64,000 bases of DNA, from contig NZ_CP104272.1 of the NCBI RefSeq assembly GCF_025244865.1, positions 3,348,001-3,412,000 on the forward strand, in the 5' to 3' direction. The DNA comes from Arthrobacter sp. zg-Y1110. Its GTDB lineage: Bacteria; Actinomycetota; Actinomycetes; Actinomycetales; Micrococcaceae. The notes under the pieces are model-generated. The model was not told the DNA's origin. It did not search any database and saw only the letters and a list, made by a program, of their open reading frames with translations. Positions 1 through 7,780 of this stretch are shown here, piece by piece; the first letter of the stretch is position 1; every line of letters starts with the position of its first letter. Position numbers and translations under genes: made by a program.

Positions 1-81
1 ATAAAGGGTGGTGCAGATGGCGATAATAGCCACCTGCCGGGGGCTCATCCGCGAATCTTCGATCCGTTCCTTAATTTGCAC
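1..81 (-). CDS. MFS transporter, N-terminal fragment cut by window edge
   Basis: The first 81 bases, read on the minus strand, give 27 codons with no stop. They run from a possible GTG at 81 or ATG at 48 off the left edge. The peptide has a charged segment (KERIEDSR), then MSPRQ, then a hydrophobic run that starts a membrane helix (VAIIAICTTLY). This layout is typical of the N-terminus of MFS aromatic-acid/proton symporters, where a short RMS-x-x-Q motif precedes helix 1. Only the N-terminus is visible, so family and substrate are inference. The start is uncertain because neither candidate has a strong ribosome binding site. Confidence 0.45.
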   Translation of the reverse strand, partial: MQIKERIEDSRMSPRQVAIIAICTTLY

Positions 82-397
82 CAAACAAAGCTAACTGAGA
101 ACTACGTCACTAAAAGATTCCATGTCGCCGGACGTCGGAATCGTTACGGACCCGGCACCGGCCTAGCAGGCCGCGGCGCCTCCTGAGCCCGCTTGTCCGG
201 CGTGGATACTTCACAATAGGATGACCATTGGTCAAGACGTGGCCACAGGCTGTTTGCCAGCCGCACCCAACCTTTAAAACCTCCGAGGAACCAGTGCCGT
301 TTTGCCACGTCTGCCCCCGCGACGCCTTTTTCCTAAGCGCCACTAGCACTCCGATTACGCGCTTGACTGCCAGCCCCCGCACATCCAGGGCCGCAGC
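82..397. other. Divergent intergenic region, no gene seen
   Basis: This 316-base stretch separates the minus-strand MFS fragment from the plus-strand MarR-like gene and presumably holds both promoters. A 90-codon open frame on the minus strand (110-382) has an arginine-rich composition with no recognisable motif and looks like a GC-rich artefact. I found no convincing hairpin, tRNA or operator. Confidence 0.4.
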
Positions 398-889
398 GTG
401 ACTGGGGCCCGCGAGGACGAAACAGCTTCAGGCCTTCCATCCGGCCCGAACCCCGCCTCCGGTTCCGAACCCGGCGCGGCACCCGGCTACTTCCCCCGCC
501 TCCTTTCGGCAGCTGCCCATGTGACCCACCTTGCCTCAGACAGTGCGCTGGAACGGTTCGGCCTGAACCAGGGCAGCTTTCACCTGCTTGGATGCCTTGC
601 CTCGGCTGCTGCTACGGAAGCCGTGCTGGCCGAGACGACCGGCCAGTCCTCAACGGCTATTCGGAGCGATCTTCTAAACCTCCAGTCCTGCGGATACTCC
701 GCCCGGGACGGGTCCGGGACCTGGTCGGTTACCGAGGCGGGCGTCAAAGTCATGGAGTGCGCCAATCTGGCACAGGCGGAAGCGACCTTGGACGCAGAGG
801 ACAGCCAGGAACTGCGGCAGGCGCTACGCGCCCTTATCTCCTCGCTTCGGCTCGAGCAGCCCGAAGGCGGGACGCACCAGGAACCCTGA
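398..889 (+). CDS. MarR-like winged-helix protein (divergent)
   Basis: A 163-residue protein with a GTG start. The first 30 residues are low-complexity and Pro/Gly-rich. Residues about 35-150 are predicted helical with a MarR-like layout: a helix with HVTHLASDSALERFGL, a region resembling the HTH (LAETTGQSSTAIRSDLLNLQSCGY), a wing (SARDGSGTWSVTEAG), then C-terminal helices for dimerisation. MarR proteins repress nearby transporter or stress genes in response to small ligands; the divergent MFS gene would be the natural target. The family call is from fold pattern only and the sequence is diverged. It ends one base before the convergent TetR gene. Confidence 0.5.
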   Translation: MTGAREDETASGLPSGPNPASGSEPGAAPGYFPRLLSAAAHVTHLASDSALERFGLNQGSFHLLGCLASAAATEAVLAETTGQSSTAIRSDLLNLQSCGYSARDGSGTWSVTEAGVKVMECANLAQAEATLDAEDSQELRQALRALISSLRLEQPEGGTHQEP

Positions 890-890
890 G

Positions 891-1481
891 CTACCCGGGG
901 CGGGCGAGTGCGCCCACCAGCTCCTCCCACCCCTTCTCCAAGCGGGGCAGGCTCATGCCTTCCTCAGCCCGCAGGTGGAGAAGCAGGCCTGCATCCAGGA
1001 AGGCCATCAACTGGTAGGCGGCGAGTTCCGGGTCCGGAACCGTACCGGCCAGCCGGAGCAGCCCGGCAAGGTGCCGGCGGGCAAGGCTTCGGGATGGATG
1101 CTGGTAGCGGGTCCGGGGATCGACGTCGGCCGCCCGGGCCAGCTCTCCGGTCACGGTCAGCGATGCCAACCGTGCCCGGCCGAAGGCGAGCAGCCGGTCC
1201 CTGGGCGGCGCTCCTGGCCCCAGCGGGGGCGGGCCGAACAGGTAGGCCGTCCGGAAACCCTGCTCGGCATGGTCCAGCAGCGCCTGCATCAAGCCGGCAC
1301 GCGAGCCGAAGCGCCGGAACACCGTCCCCTTGCCCACCCGGGCCCGCTCGGCAAGATCATCCATCGTCAAGGCGTCCGCACCGCCGGCGGCTACGAGTTC
1401 CAAAGCCGCTTCGAGCAGGCGGTGATGATTCCGGGCGGCATCCACTCGGATACCCGCTTGTGATGGTCCTCTCCCGCCCAT
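891..1481 (-). CDS. TetR/AcrR family transcriptional repressor
   Basis: A 196-residue protein with the N-terminal TetR HTH at about residues 18-65 (LLEAALELVAAGG, then MDDLAERARVGKGTVFRRFGSR) and a ligand/dimer domain after it. The start ATG at 1481 puts about 20 residues before the HTH; an in-frame upstream extension to 1649 would run through the divergent promoter and was rejected. It is transcribed away from the NADPH:FMN reductase gene, with a 14-bp palindrome between them (1514-1527) that fits a TetR operator. The likely role is repression of itself and the reductase, relieved by a small electrophile, quinone or similar ligand. The ligand is unknown. Confidence 0.85.
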   Translation of the reverse strand: MGGRGPSQAGIRVDAARNHHRLLEAALELVAAGGADALTMDDLAERARVGKGTVFRRFGSRAGLMQALLDHAEQGFRTAYLFGPPPLGPGAPPRDRLLAFGRARLASLTVTGELARAADVDPRTRYQHPSRSLARRHLAGLLRLAGTVPDPELAAYQLMAFLDAGLLLHLRAEEGMSLPRLEKGWEELVGALARPG

Positions 1482-1513
1482 GCGGGCCAGTGTAGCGCCG
1501 TGGGGAATAAAAT

Positions 1514-1527
1514 CGGACTGTAGTCCG
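1514..1527. promoter_or_regulatory. Probable TetR operator palindrome
   Basis: CGGACT-GT-AGTCCG is a perfect 6-2-6 inverted repeat. It lies 32 bases upstream of the tetR ATG and 69 bases upstream of the reductase TTG, and directly follows an A/T-rich stretch (AATAAAAT) that could be a promoter element. Its size and symmetry suit a TetR dimer. Assignment to this regulator is by position. Confidence 0.6.
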
Positions 1528-1596
1528 CTTAAGGCCTTGAAGAAGAATCCGTGCCCGTGCCCCCAAGGCGGCGCGGCCAAGACAGGAGTTCCAATT

Positions 1597-2154
1597 TTGA
1601 GCACCACCATCCTGACCCTCGTCGGCAGCCTCCGCGCCGGTTCCATCAACCGCCAGCTCGCTGAAGCCGCTGCCGCCGGCGCTCCGGAAGGCGTCGAAGT
1701 GAAGCTCTTTGACGGGTTGGGCGAAATTCCGTTCTACAACGAGGACATTGATGTGGAGGGGCTCGTCCCGGAGGCAGCACAGGTACTGCGCGACGCAGCC
1801 GCTGCGTCCGACGGCCTGCTGCTGATCAGCCCCGAGTACAACGGCACCATGCCTGCAGTGCTGAAGAACGCCATTGACTGGCTGTCCCGCCCCTTCGGCG
1901 CAGGCGCCATCTCCGGTATGCCCACCGCCGTCATCGGTGCCGCCTTCGGCCAGTACGGCGGCGTTTGGGCGCAGGACGATGCCCGCAAGTCGGTCGGTAT
2001 TGCCGGCGCCCGCGTAGTCGAGGAAGTACGCCTGGCCATCGGCGGATCCGTAACGCGTTACGCCGGACTGCACCCGCAGGACGACCCGGACACCGTTGCC
2101 CAGCTCGGCGAGGCCGTCCGCGTTCTGGCTGAGGCTTCAGTCTCCGTAGCCTAG
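1597..2154 (+). CDS. NADPH-dependent FMN reductase (flavodoxin-fold)
   Basis: A 185-residue NAD(P)H-dependent oxidoreductase. The N-terminal FMN-phosphate loop is GSLRAGSINRQLAE, and the family motif LLISPEYNGTMPAVLKNAIDWLSRP lies near residue 80. Members reduce FMN, quinones, azo dyes or chromate with NADPH in the cytoplasm. The TTG at 1597 is chosen because it follows an ACAGGAG ribosome binding site by 8 bases and places the flavodoxin strand right at the N-terminus; an in-frame ATG at 1480 would add about 39 unlikely residues. Control by the divergent TetR is inferred from the shared operator. Confidence 0.88.
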   Translation: MSTTILTLVGSLRAGSINRQLAEAAAAGAPEGVEVKLFDGLGEIPFYNEDIDVEGLVPEAAQVLRDAAAASDGLLLISPEYNGTMPAVLKNAIDWLSRPFGAGAISGMPTAVIGAAFGQYGGVWAQDDARKSVGIAGARVVEEVRLAIGGSVTRYAGLHPQDDPDTVAQLGEAVRVLAEASVSVA

Positions 2155-2169
2155 CCACAGCAGACAGAA

Positions 2170-2203
2170 AAGAGGGACGGACCGCTACTGGTCCGTCCCT
2201 CTT
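2170..2203. terminator. Bidirectional terminator hairpin
   Basis: A perfect 14-bp stem (AAGAGGGACGGACC / GGTCCGTCCCTCTT) with a 6-base loop sits between the convergent reductase and the 62-residue ORF. It ends in A-rich and T-rich flanks on its two sides, so it can serve both strands. Confidence 0.75.
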
Positions 2204-2220
2204 CTGCGTTCGGCGTCCTG

Positions 2221-2409
2221 CTAGTACCAGACCTCGTCCGCCCAGGCCGCGTCCCTCAGGTATTCACGCGCCGGGCCGACATTCCAGGCTTCGCCGTAGG
2301 GCGCCAGGACTCCGCTGTTCTTCAGATCCGCCAGGACGTCTTCCGAGCAACCGAGGACCGAGCCGAGCTCCTGCGCGTCCGCTACCACTACTTCTTCATG
2401 ATCGGCCAC
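2221..2409 (-). CDS. Small acidic protein downstream of SpaB_C gene
   Basis: A 62-residue ORF with a GTG start at 2409, preceded by AAGGGGG nine bases upstream. It begins 31 bases after the stop of the SpaB_C gene on the same strand, and a terminator follows, so the two are probably one transcript. The middle (QELGSVLGCSEDVLADLKNSG then a Trp and REYLRD) reads like a small helix-turn-helix or MerR/excisionase-type domain. The C-terminus ends in an aromatic tail DEVWY. It has only three Ser/Cys residues and no leader/core boundary, which argues against a classical lanthipeptide or thiopeptide precursor. A scaffold peptide or small regulatory partner remains possible. I do not recognise the family. 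Confidence 0.55.
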   Translation of the reverse strand: MADHEEVVVADAQELGSVLGCSEDVLADLKNSGVLAPYGEAWNVGPAREYLRDAAWADEVWY

Positions 2410-2440
2410 CGGATGGGCCCCCTTCCCATAGTGCGCAGGT

Positions 2441-3400
2441 TCAGCGCTTATCGAGCAGAACTGATTCCCGTTCCGGACTCCAGGTCCGTGCGTACAATCC
2501 CATGGCCGCTTCCTCGCGGAGGCTCAGGCCCAGGCGGTTCAGAAGCATGTGCGCCTGGTAGACCGTCAGGTGCTGGGCGCTTCGGCTGAGCCGGGCCTTG
2601 TCCGCCCGATACAAATACGTGTCGATGCCCCGGAACCAGCGTCGCCGCCAGTTTTCGACGGCGGATTCCGCTGCCGTCGCTGCCATCAGCCGGTGGGTCG
2701 GCATGACCTTTGCGCCCACCTGGACCGTCATGGCCTGCCGTACACCGGCGGCCCGCGGGCCGAACCCTGCCGTGCAGCTGCGCAGGTGACTGTCCCAGTA
2801 GTAGTCCCAAGAGAGGCGGCGCCGGTCCGGCCATGCTGATGCCCGGGGGCCTTTCATCATGCTCCGGGCCGCATCGAACAGCAGGAGCGATCCAAGTGCC
2901 CAGCGGTTCTGGACCTTGGGAAAGCGCGCGGTGGCCCAACTCGCCAGATCGGAAGAGAGCTCAAATACCTCTTCGGCGAGGGAAAGGCCCTCCACGCCGC
3001 CGTATTTCGCTAGGTCTGCTTCGACGCGCGGGTCCTGCGGTTCACCGCCGCCCGGGCTGAGCCGGTCCGTCGCCGGCTCGCTGAACTGCTGGCTGGTTTC
3101 CAGGTGCCCGATGACACCGCTGGACTGGTCCTGCAGGGCCACCAACAGCGACTGCAGCCGGTCCAGCGTGCTCGAAGGTGCCAGCACCCGGAGTTTTACG
3201 TGTGCGTTGGCCGGGTCCGTGCACCGCGTGAAATACCAGCGCTGCGCACCCAGAACCTGGGCCTGAGCCGCCAGCGGGGTAACCAGTTCTCCGATGATGC
3301 CGTCCGCTACATCAAAGCCCCCGGTATGAATGGAGAGCGACCACCAATGAGTGCCCGGTTGCGTCCGTGAGGCTGGTCGAACTGCAGCTAGCTGGCTCAT
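2441..3400 (-). CDS. Stand-alone SpaB_C / thiopeptide-type biosynthesis domain protein
   Basis: A 319-residue protein that looks like the C-terminal glutamate-elimination (SpaB_C, Lant_dehydr_C) domain of LanB dehydratases without the large tRNA-dependent N-terminal part. Signatures: WWSLSIHTGG at about 19-28; the domain hallmark RWYFTRCTDPANAHVKLRV at about 54-72 (family form F-I-R-Y-x-D-P-x-P-H-L-R-L-R) with His67 kept; and the E-x-D-L-x-x-YGG block near 128-135 followed by EEVFELSSD. In known pathways this fold eliminates glutamyl-Ser/Thr to dehydroamino acids or builds the thiopeptide pyridine. The substrate here is unknown. The ATG at 3400 has a GAGGGGAAAG ribosome site. A paralogue sits at 42031-42981. 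The gene is divergent from a LuxR-type regulator. Confidence 0.8.
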   Translation of the reverse strand: MSQLAAVRPASRTQPGTHWWSLSIHTGGFDVADGIIGELVTPLAAQAQVLGAQRWYFTRCTDPANAHVKLRVLAPSSTLDRLQSLLVALQDQSSGVIGHLETSQQFSEPATDRLSPGGGEPQDPRVEADLAKYGGVEGLSLAEEVFELSSDLASWATARFPKVQNRWALGSLLLFDAARSMMKGPRASAWPDRRRLSWDYYWDSHLRSCTAGFGPRAAGVRQAMTVQVGAKVMPTHRLMAATAAESAVENWRRRWFRGIDTYLYRADKARLSRSAQHLTVYQAHMLLNRLGLSLREEAAMGLYARTWSPERESVLLDKR

Positions 3401-3657
3401 ATGCGTCTTTCCCCTCGGGGTGCGGTTACCGCCACTGGGCGGCCTTGCAGTGTTCTAGTTACTTGTGTTTGACCCCTTGGGGGCCCTCAGTTAGAACCAA
3501 TCCCAGCTCTTCATGATCGCTATCCCCCTTGGGTCTTGGGCTGTTGCTCAGCCGGCGCCTTGATTTGACTCCGAAAGCTTCCCCCGCCGCTGCACGGCCT
3601 GTAAATAGCCTCCGCTGCCCGGTTCCTGACATGTCCGGATGTGGACCCGGCAGGTTC

Positions 3658-3683
3658 CTTATCCCGGCTGCAGCCGGGATAAG
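3658..3683. repeat. 26-bp perfect palindrome
   Basis: CTTATCCCGGCTG followed by its exact reverse complement, with no spacer. It lies 189-214 bases upstream of the regulator start, is not followed by a T-run, and is far from any stop codon. An operator or cruciform-type site is therefore more likely than a terminator. Confidence 0.7.
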
Positions 3684-3797
3684 AAAGCGCCATGACCTGA
3701 GGTTTTCCGCGGCAGGAGCTCGGCGCCGGCGTCGTTGGCATTAACCGGCCATGTCCTGCATTCCAAAGTGTGTTGCCGTCATAAAACACTTTTGTCA

Positions 3798-3824
3798 CAT
3801 GGGGCCCCGAAACCGGGCCCCATG
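3798..3824. promoter_or_regulatory. Hairpin in regulator leader
   Basis: CATGGGGCCC / GGGCCCCATG form a 10-bp perfect stem with a 7-base loop (CGAAACC), 48 bases upstream of the GTG start of the LuxR-type regulator. It could be an operator or an mRNA leader structure. Confidence 0.5.
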
Positions 3825-3872
3825 GGTAGGGTAGCTGTGGGGGCTACAGCTGATGCGTTGAAAGGATTCGCC

Positions 3873-4841
3873 GTGCTGTCTCAGGTTTCGCTCGACGTCT
3901 ACCGCTTTGCCGTAAGCCGTCCGGGGTGGACGGCGGAGGAGGCTTCCGAGGCCTTGGGGTACACCAGCAAGGTAATCGACGGCGCCATCTCCGAACTGAC
4001 CGCAAGCTGCCTCCTGCTGCAGCAGGACGCGGACTGCCCGAGCTACACGGCGGTTTCCCCTGATGTTGCACTCGCAGAACTGGTGGATCCGGACGAACGG
4101 ACGCTGCTGGAACTGCGCGGAAGAATCAGCACCCGCCGGCGGGAAATGGCGGCATTGACCCCGGCCTACGCCGAGGCACGCAAGCGTTTGGCCGCCGATT
4201 CATCGGTGGAGGTGGTCGAGGACCAGGAGAAAGTCCAGCGGGTACTGATCGAGTACGGGCGCAGCGCCACCGACCGTGTCCTGATCGCCCGTCCGGGACA
4301 GGGTGCCAACGCAGACATCCACGAGGAAAGCGTGCAGAAGGACCTGGATCTCCTGCGCAGCGGCGTCCGCCGGCAAACGCTGTACCACGCGAGCACGCGG
4401 GACCATGTGCCCACCCGCAAGGCCGTAGAAGTTATTACCCAAGCAGGAGGGCAGTTCCGCACCCTTCCCTATATGCCGCTGAGAACCCTGATTTTCGATG
4501 ACAAAGTGGCGGTGGTGGCCCGGGATCTGCACCCCGGCGACGTTGCCGGGCTGGTAGTGCGGGATACCAATCTGATCCGCATCTTCGGGTTGCTCTTCGA
4601 GTTTGCATGGGGCTTGGCGGAGCCGTTCCTGATTGACGACCCCGGCAGGGAGGGACTCACCAGCACCCAGCGGTCCGTCCTCACGGCGCTGGCCTCCGGT
4701 TATTCGGATGAAGCCATTGCCCGACGGGTTGGCATCAGTGTGCGGACCTGCCGCCGCCACATCGCCTGGATGCTGGAGGAGCTGGGTGCCGAGAGCCGGT
4801 TCCAGGCCGGTATCAAGGCCCACAAGGCCGGCTGGATCTAA
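3873..4841 (+). CDS. LuxR-type regulator with TrmB-like N-terminus
   Basis: A 322-residue regulator. The GTG at 3873 is chosen for its AAAGGA site six bases upstream; in-frame upstream starts would run into the leader hairpin. Residues about 1-65 form a winged helix of TrmB type (VSLDVYRFAVSRPGWTAEEA). The middle, up to about 245, is a ligand/PLD-like domain. The C-terminal 60 residues are a LuxR HTH (LTSTQRSVLTALASGYSDEAIARRVGISVRTCRRHI). Regulators with this layout often sit beside peptide-modification genes in actinobacteria; that is recalled knowledge, not tested here. The divergent arrangement with the SpaB_C gene suggests local control. Confidence 0.8.
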   Translation: MLSQVSLDVYRFAVSRPGWTAEEASEALGYTSKVIDGAISELTASCLLLQQDADCPSYTAVSPDVALAELVDPDERTLLELRGRISTRRREMAALTPAYAEARKRLAADSSVEVVEDQEKVQRVLIEYGRSATDRVLIARPGQGANADIHEESVQKDLDLLRSGVRRQTLYHASTRDHVPTRKAVEVITQAGGQFRTLPYMPLRTLIFDDKVAVVARDLHPGDVAGLVVRDTNLIRIFGLLFEFAWGLAEPFLIDDPGREGLTSTQRSVLTALASGYSDEAIARRVGISVRTCRRHIAWMLEELGAESRFQAGIKAHKAGWI

Positions 4842-4932
4842 GCTCCGCCGGCTGACCGGGTTCAGCCGGACCCGAGGCCGGGGGTTGGTGTACTAAACAG
4901 CCGTTGCCTGACGGTCAACTATTGGGGTTAGC

Positions 4933-6237
4933 ATGGGTGGCATGACCCGCGAGGAATTCTCCGATGCCGTAGAACTGCCCGTTGACACCATGGCCGCTTT
5001 GGAACGCGCCGCCGGCTCCCATCGCCACGAGGTGCTGTTCTCCAACCGCGCCTTCCACATCAAGCAGTCCGCGGTACGGGATGTCTTCGACATTTCCATC
5101 CGTCCGGGCCTGATTTCCCTGGCAGGCGGGAGCCCCTATCTGCGTTCGCTCCCACTGGAAGACCTCGGCCGGACCGCCCAGCGCATTATTGCGGAACACG
5201 GGCTGGAGGCGCTGCAGTACGGCGGCGGGCAGGGGATGGAAGAGCTGCGCACGCAGGCATGCGAGGTCATGGCTGCCGAGGGCATCCTCGACGCCGATCC
5301 GGCCGACATCGTCATCACCACCGGTTCGCAGTCCGCGCAGGATGTCGCCGCCAAGGTCTTCTGCGATCCAGGAGACGTCATCCTCTGCGAGGATCCCACG
5401 TACGTAGGGGCACTGAATGCCTTCGAGGCCTACGAGGTGGACGTACGCACCGTTCCGATGGACGACGGCGGCCTCGTTCCGGAGGCACTCGAGCAGCGGA
5501 TCCGCGAGGTACGTGCCGAAGGCAAAACCATCAAGCTGCTCTATACGATCCCGAGCTTCAACAATCCCAGCGGCGTCACCCTGACCGCCGACCGCCGGCA
5601 GGCGGTGGTGGAAATCTGCCGGCGGAACAACATCCTGATCCTTGAGGACAATCCCTACGGCCTCCTCCGGTTCGACGGCGAACCCCTGACCCCGATGCGG
5701 GCAGGGAACGCCCAGGACGTGCTGTATTTGGGCTCGTTCTCCAAGATCTTCGCCCCCGGAGTCCGGCTCGGCTGGGCGCTGGTCCCCCGCCACCTTTACC
5801 GGCGGTTCTACCTCGCCTGCGAGGCCGTGGTCCTCTGCCCCTCGCCTTTGACCCAGATGCTGGTCTCCGCGTACCTGCGCGAGTACGACTGGATGGGCCA
5901 TGTGCGCAGCTCCCGCAGCCTCTACGCCGAGCGGTGCTCCGCGATGCTGGACGCATTGGACGAACACATGCCCGCGGGCGTCACGTGGACCCGGCCGGAC
6001 GGCGGGTTCTTCATCTGGGTGACGCTGCCCGAGGGTGTGGACACCTATCCCCTGCTCTATGAAGCGATCGACGCCGGGACGGTTTTCATTCCGGGCGCGG
6101 CATTCACGCCCGGCGAGGGCCCCTCCAACAAGCTGCGGCTGGCCTTCAGCGCGGTCTCCTCCGAAGACATAGCCGAGGGTGTGCGCCGGCTTGCACCGAT
6201 CCTGAGTGCCGCCGTCGACGCCGTAAGGGTTCGCTGA
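4933..6237 (+). CDS. PLP-dependent aminotransferase, class I/II (2-aminoadipate/aromatic type)
   Basis: A 434-residue fold-type I aminotransferase of the MocR-like/ARO8 branch but without a GntR DNA-binding domain. Visible features: LAGGSPY near 63-69, YGGGQG near 96-101, the NPSG motif at 211-214, and the Schiff-base lysine at about 271 in SFSKIFAPGVRLGW. Relatives transaminate 2-aminoadipate, aromatic or branched-chain amino acids. The ATG at 4933 and another at 4942 are both possible. It begins 91 bases after the regulator and sits beside the bkd operon, so a role in amino-acid catabolism is plausible. Confidence 0.85.
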   Translation: MGGMTREEFSDAVELPVDTMAALERAAGSHRHEVLFSNRAFHIKQSAVRDVFDISIRPGLISLAGGSPYLRSLPLEDLGRTAQRIIAEHGLEALQYGGGQGMEELRTQACEVMAAEGILDADPADIVITTGSQSAQDVAAKVFCDPGDVILCEDPTYVGALNAFEAYEVDVRTVPMDDGGLVPEALEQRIREVRAEGKTIKLLYTIPSFNNPSGVTLTADRRQAVVEICRRNNILILEDNPYGLLRFDGEPLTPMRAGNAQDVLYLGSFSKIFAPGVRLGWALVPRHLYRRFYLACEAVVLCPSPLTQMLVSAYLREYDWMGHVRSSRSLYAERCSAMLDALDEHMPAGVTWTRPDGGFFIWVTLPEGVDTYPLLYEAIDAGTVFIPGAAFTPGEGPSNKLRLAFSAVSSEDIAEGVRRLAPILSAAVDAVRVR

Positions 6238-6261
6238 AGACCCGCCCGGTGCCGTAAGTGC

Positions 6262-7734
6262 CTAATCCAGGAGCAGTGCAGGCTCTTCCAGGATTGAGGC
6301 GACGTCCGCCATGAAGCGGGCAGACAGGTCGCCGTCGACCACGCGGTGGTCGAAGGAGCCGCCCAGGGTGGTGATCCAGCGCGGCACCACCTCGCCGTCA
6401 ACCACCCAGGGCTTCTGCTTGATGGTGCCGAACGCCACGATGGCCACCTCGCCGGGATTGATGATCGGGGTGCCTGTGTCGATGCCCAGCGATCCGATGT
6501 TGGTGACGGTCAGCGTGCCGCCCCGCATATCGGCCGGCGGGGTCCGTCCCTCTCGGGCCGTTGCCGCCAGGGTGTTGAGGGCGATTGCGAGTTCCTTCAG
6601 GGACAGTTCCTGCGCGTCCTTGATGTTCGGCACCATCAGTCCCCGCGGGGTGGCCGCCGCAATACCGAGGTTCATGAAGTGCTTTACCAGGATCTCGTCG
6701 CCGGCCCAGGTGGCGTTGACGGAGGGATTCCGTGCGGCCGCCCAGATGACGGCCTTCGCCAGGATCAGCAGCGGTGAAACCCGGATGCCTTCAAAGTCCT
6801 TGGCCGCCTTCAGCCGCTTCACGAACTCCATGGTCCGGGACGCATCCACATCGACGAAGATGCTGACGTGGGGTGCGCTGAAGGCGCTTTCCACCATCGC
6901 CTTTGCAGTGGCGCGGCGCACGCCCTTGACGGGGATCCGTTCAATCCGCGAATCAATGGCACCGGCACCCGGGGACCAGAACTCGCCGGCCGACTCGCGC
7001 TCTGCTTCACGCTGGGCCTGGTAGCTGATCAGGTCCTGCTTGGTCACCTCGCCGCTGGCTCCGGTGGCGGTGACGTCCGACAGGTTGATGCCCAGATCCT
7101 TGGCAGCCTTGCGTACCGGCGGTTTGGCCAGCACGCGCTGGATCAGCCGGTTGACCCGGTCCTGGACTGCTGCGGTTCCGGACGACGCCGGGGCCGAAGC
7201 CGCCGGAGATGCGGGAGTTGCGGGATCGGCAGGAGCGGGAGCCGGGGCGGCGGGAGCGGCCGCAGCCGGCCGTGCGGCTGGTTCCGGCTTCGCGGCCGCC
7301 GGCGCGCCGGAGGACACGGGGCGGCGCGGGCGACGACGCACCGCGTCCGGCTTGGGGCCGGTGCCGGTCAGCGAGGCTGCCGGAGCTTCCCCTGCCGGTG
7401 CGGACGGCATGGGATTTGTTTCCGCGGGAACCTCTTCCGTGGCGGACGCTGCAGGCTCCCCTGCCGCCGTCGGCGCCTTGGGCCCGGCGCCGTCGTCGAC
7501 CGTCACGCTGATGATGGGCGTGCCGACGTCGACCGTCTCGCCTTCCGCAACCATCAGGGCAGAGACCGTGCCGGCGAACGGGGAGGGAAGTTCCACCAGG
7601 GACTTCGCCGTTTCGATTTCCACGATCACGTCATTGACGGCAACCGTGTCCCCCGGCGACACCTTCCACTGCACGATATCGGCTTCGGTCAGGCCTTCAC
7701 CCACGTCCGGCAGGCGGAATGTCTTTTCAGTCAT
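6262..7734 (-). CDS. bkdC: Branched-chain 2-oxoacid dehydrogenase E2 (lipoyl acyltransferase)
   Basis: A 490-residue E2. The lipoyl domain spans 1-78 with the lipoylated Lys44 in ETAKS, followed by a long Ala/Pro linker, a peripheral-subunit-binding domain near 200-235 ([18 protein letters not shown]) and the catalytic domain to the C-terminus with the DHRVVDG active-site motif (His463, Asp467). It transfers acyl groups to CoA. The ATG at 7734 begins [14 protein letters not shown], the canonical E2 start; a frame extension to 7812 overlaps the upstream gene. It is third in the E1alpha-E1beta-E2 operon, 46 bases after E1beta. The bkd rather than pdh reading follows the mycobacterial bkdABC order and is inference. 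Confidence 0.92.
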   Translation of the reverse strand: MTEKTFRLPDVGEGLTEADIVQWKVSPGDTVAVNDVIVEIETAKSLVELPSPFAGTVSALMVAEGETVDVGTPIISVTVDDGAGPKAPTAAGEPAASATEEVPAETNPMPSAPAGEAPAASLTGTGPKPDAVRRRPRRPVSSGAPAAAKPEPAARPAAAAPAAPAPAPADPATPASPAASAPASSGTAAVQDRVNRLIQRVLAKPPVRKAAKDLGINLSDVTATGASGEVTKQDLISYQAQREAERESAGEFWSPGAGAIDSRIERIPVKGVRRATAKAMVESAFSAPHVSIFVDVDASRTMEFVKRLKAAKDFEGIRVSPLLILAKAVIWAAARNPSVNATWAGDEILVKHFMNLGIAAATPRGLMVPNIKDAQELSLKELAIALNTLAATAREGRTPPADMRGGTLTVTNIGSLGIDTGTPIINPGEVAIVAFGTIKQKPWVVDGEVVPRWITTLGGSFDHRVVDGDLSARFMADVASILEEPALLLD

Positions 7735-7780
7735 TGCAACTCGTTCTTCGTCATGGGATGTAGGCGGGCGGGCAGGCGCA

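Larger units (their letters stand above)
3401..3872. other. Palindrome-rich divergent promoter region of the SpaB_C locus
   Basis: This 472-base region separates the SpaB_C gene and the LuxR-type regulator. It holds three short palindromes of the type CCCCTYGGGG (CCCCTCGGGG at 3411-3420, CCCCTTGGGG at 3473-3482, CCCCTTGGGT at 3525-3534), a 26-bp perfect palindrome (3658-3683) and a 27-base hairpin (3798-3824). No coding sequence is credible. The repeats are candidate operators for the adjacent regulator. Confidence 0.6.
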
